Assembly: GCA_023488565.1 (NCBI GenBank)
Contig: JAMDDZ010000103.1
Coordinates: forward strand, 352 to 7,146
From: Bacillota bacterium
GTDB taxonomy: Bacteria; Bacillota; Sulfobacillia; Sulfobacillales; Sulfobacillaceae
Reading direction: 5' to 3'
DNA length: 6,795 bases
In this document: piece after piece, positions 5,691 to 6,795 of the stretch
How the letters are laid out: every line of letters starts with the position of its first letter
Position numbering within the stretch: position 1 is the first letter of the stretch
Notes under the pieces: model-generated
Told to the model about the DNA's origin: nothing
The model's input: only the letters and a program-made list of their open reading frames with translations
Databases searched by the model: none
Position numbers and translations under genes: made by a program

Positions 5691-6708
5691 TCAGCCACGC
5701 GCTTCTGCACGGCGTCGACCGGGCGGAGAGTCCACCAACCGGGCTTGGATCGTGTGCAATCGCTCATTCAGTTTGCGGAGTCGGAGGAGTTCGCCTTGCC
5801 ATTGACCTAAGTAGAGGGCCTCATTATAGGTGACAACCATGATGCGCCATTCTCCTAAAATCTCCCGTTCGGTGCGATACGCGGTCACGCCGCCGCAGTC
5901 CGCCCCCGTCAGGGGGCGAAACTGATCCGAGGCGACCGCCAAAAGATCGGGGGCCTGATTCGCCTTGAGCGATCCGACAAAGTGGAGGGGATCCGCATCG
6001 ATCTGGGCCTGATTGGTTGGCGAATTATTCCCTTTGTCGTAGACCATGGTGACGGATTGGTAGGTGTCACACAGTGCGCGGTAGCGCGCCAAAAGATCCT
6101 TGGTCACCATTAAAGCCAGTCCGACCGCGCGCAAATCGGTCCGATGCTGTTTTTGATGTCCGCGTTGGCCCCATTCGGAGGGGGTCATCGTATCCAGTCA
6201 GGTATACAAATTGGTCGCATCATGGTCTCGAGATCTAAGCCGAATTCACGGACCATGTGTTGCGTCAGTCGGGTCTCAATGGCTTGTATGCGGGACGCGT
6301 CGACATAGCCCATATGATCCCAAAAGCATTGACGGGCCAATTTACTGGTTGGGGAGACGGCCCGATTCATAGCGGCCACCAACAAATATTGGCCGACTGA
6401 AGGACCTTGGTCGCACTTGGGCGCGACGAAATCATTGTGATCCACCACGCGGAGACGCTTTTCGATACTCCGCCACGGTGGCTTTCGTGGGGAGACGGCC
6501 CGGTCTGCAGCCGGGTGACGACCTGATCCGCTCGTCCCAGATATTTTTGTTTCACTAAGGATGGTTTGCCATTGATCTGTTGGCTCTCGACCAAATAATA
6601 AGGGGACACCCGGCTTTCCCGACTACGGACTGTCCTTGAGGGGGCAGAGGAAGTCAAGCTTTGACAGGAGCAACTTTTCGACGTGAAGAAGGTTCCGGGA
6701 TAGGACAA
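5691..6708 (-). pseudogene. Decayed IS1634-family (IS4-like) transposase, C-terminus missing
   Basis: Family blocks read in order on the minus strand but in shifting frames. YYLVESQQINGKPSLVKQKYLGR lies near 6540-6605 (written here only as the family's N-terminal Lys/Leu-Gly motif region). KATVAEYR follows near 6480, then PSVGQYLLVAAMNRAVSP (about 6350-6400). DATNLYT comes next with the first catalytic Asp (codon 6219-6221), followed by a TGA at 6198-6200 where Trp would fit. Then come KQHRTDLRAVGLALMVTKD and MVYDKGNNS with the second Asp (6036-6038), and HFVGSLKANQ. The longest open pieces are 6367-6708, 6185-6448 and 5691-6188. After about 5710 the frame shifts again (VQKRVAEPLGQGIF continues in another phase) and the family's last third, which carries the catalytic Glu, is absent. 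The copy is inactive. No terminal repeats or target duplication were recognised. Confidence 0.85.
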
Positions 6709-6795
6709 AAAAGGCCGCCATTCGAGGTATCACCGCCAGTCGGTAATGTGGGATCTTCACGGAATAAGGGGTAACTGTGGCCATCCCATAACCAG
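6709..6795. other. Right-edge non-coding sequence upstream of the IS1634 remnant
   Basis: These bases precede the transposase remnant on its own strand and probably include the left end of that element. I could not find a matching inverted repeat near 5600-5690, as expected if the other end was deleted. Nothing else is recognisable before the edge. Confidence 0.3.

Noticed and set aside
5506..5833. Plus-strand ORFs of 99 and 61 codons after the phosphoesterase
   Set aside because: They cross the palindrome and run antisense to the IS1634 transposase remnant; composition is Arg/Ser/Pro-rich as expected for shadow frames.

Overview
The window looks like an accessory stretch of a bacterial chromosome. 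It has one large cyclic-di-GMP signalling gene, one large secreted phosphoesterase gene, and the wrecks of two unrelated insertion sequences. The strong AAGGAGG-type ribosome sites, a membrane-bound GGDEF/EAL protein and an exported acid-phosphatase-like enzyme with beta-sandwich tails would fit a Gram-positive, possibly acidophilic Firmicute of the Sulfobacillus/Alicyclobacillus kind. That assignment is an inference from style, not proof.

Layout. Positions 1-1986 (minus strand) hold most of a gene for a membrane protein with the domain order transmembrane bundle, GGDEF, PAS, EAL. It has a strong ribosome site, a hairpin beside that site and a plausible promoter, and it runs off the left edge. 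Positions 2235-2850 (plus) are a scrambled, multiply deleted ISAzo13-family transposase. Positions 2851-3490 are a stretch with no recognised gene and only a doubtful, possibly frameshifted ORF. Positions 3551-5566 (plus) encode a complete 671-residue exported phosphoesterase of the acid phosphatase/phospholipase C family (Pfam Phosphoesterase type). A PhoP-box-like direct repeat lies just upstream and a strong palindrome just downstream. Positions 5691-6708 (minus) are a frameshifted, C-terminally truncated IS1634-family transposase.

How the parts relate. The two intact genes are divergent and separated by about 1.6 kb of IS debris and orphan sequence, so they are not an operon. The phosphoesterase is probably a single-gene unit under its own control, perhaps phosphate starvation. 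The GGDEF/EAL protein would make and/or degrade c-di-GMP at the membrane. The most striking structural signal is that the first 28 bases of the window are an exact inverted copy of 2446-2473 inside the ISAzo13 remnant. The EAL reading frame runs straight into that transposase-coding sequence in the same frame. This points to either a recombination junction that truncated the EAL gene or a chimeric contig end.

I looked for an undescribed multi-gene system and did not find a convincing one. The points most worth checking are the EAL/IS junction, the Pho-box-like element, and the phosphoesterase set between two decayed IS elements.
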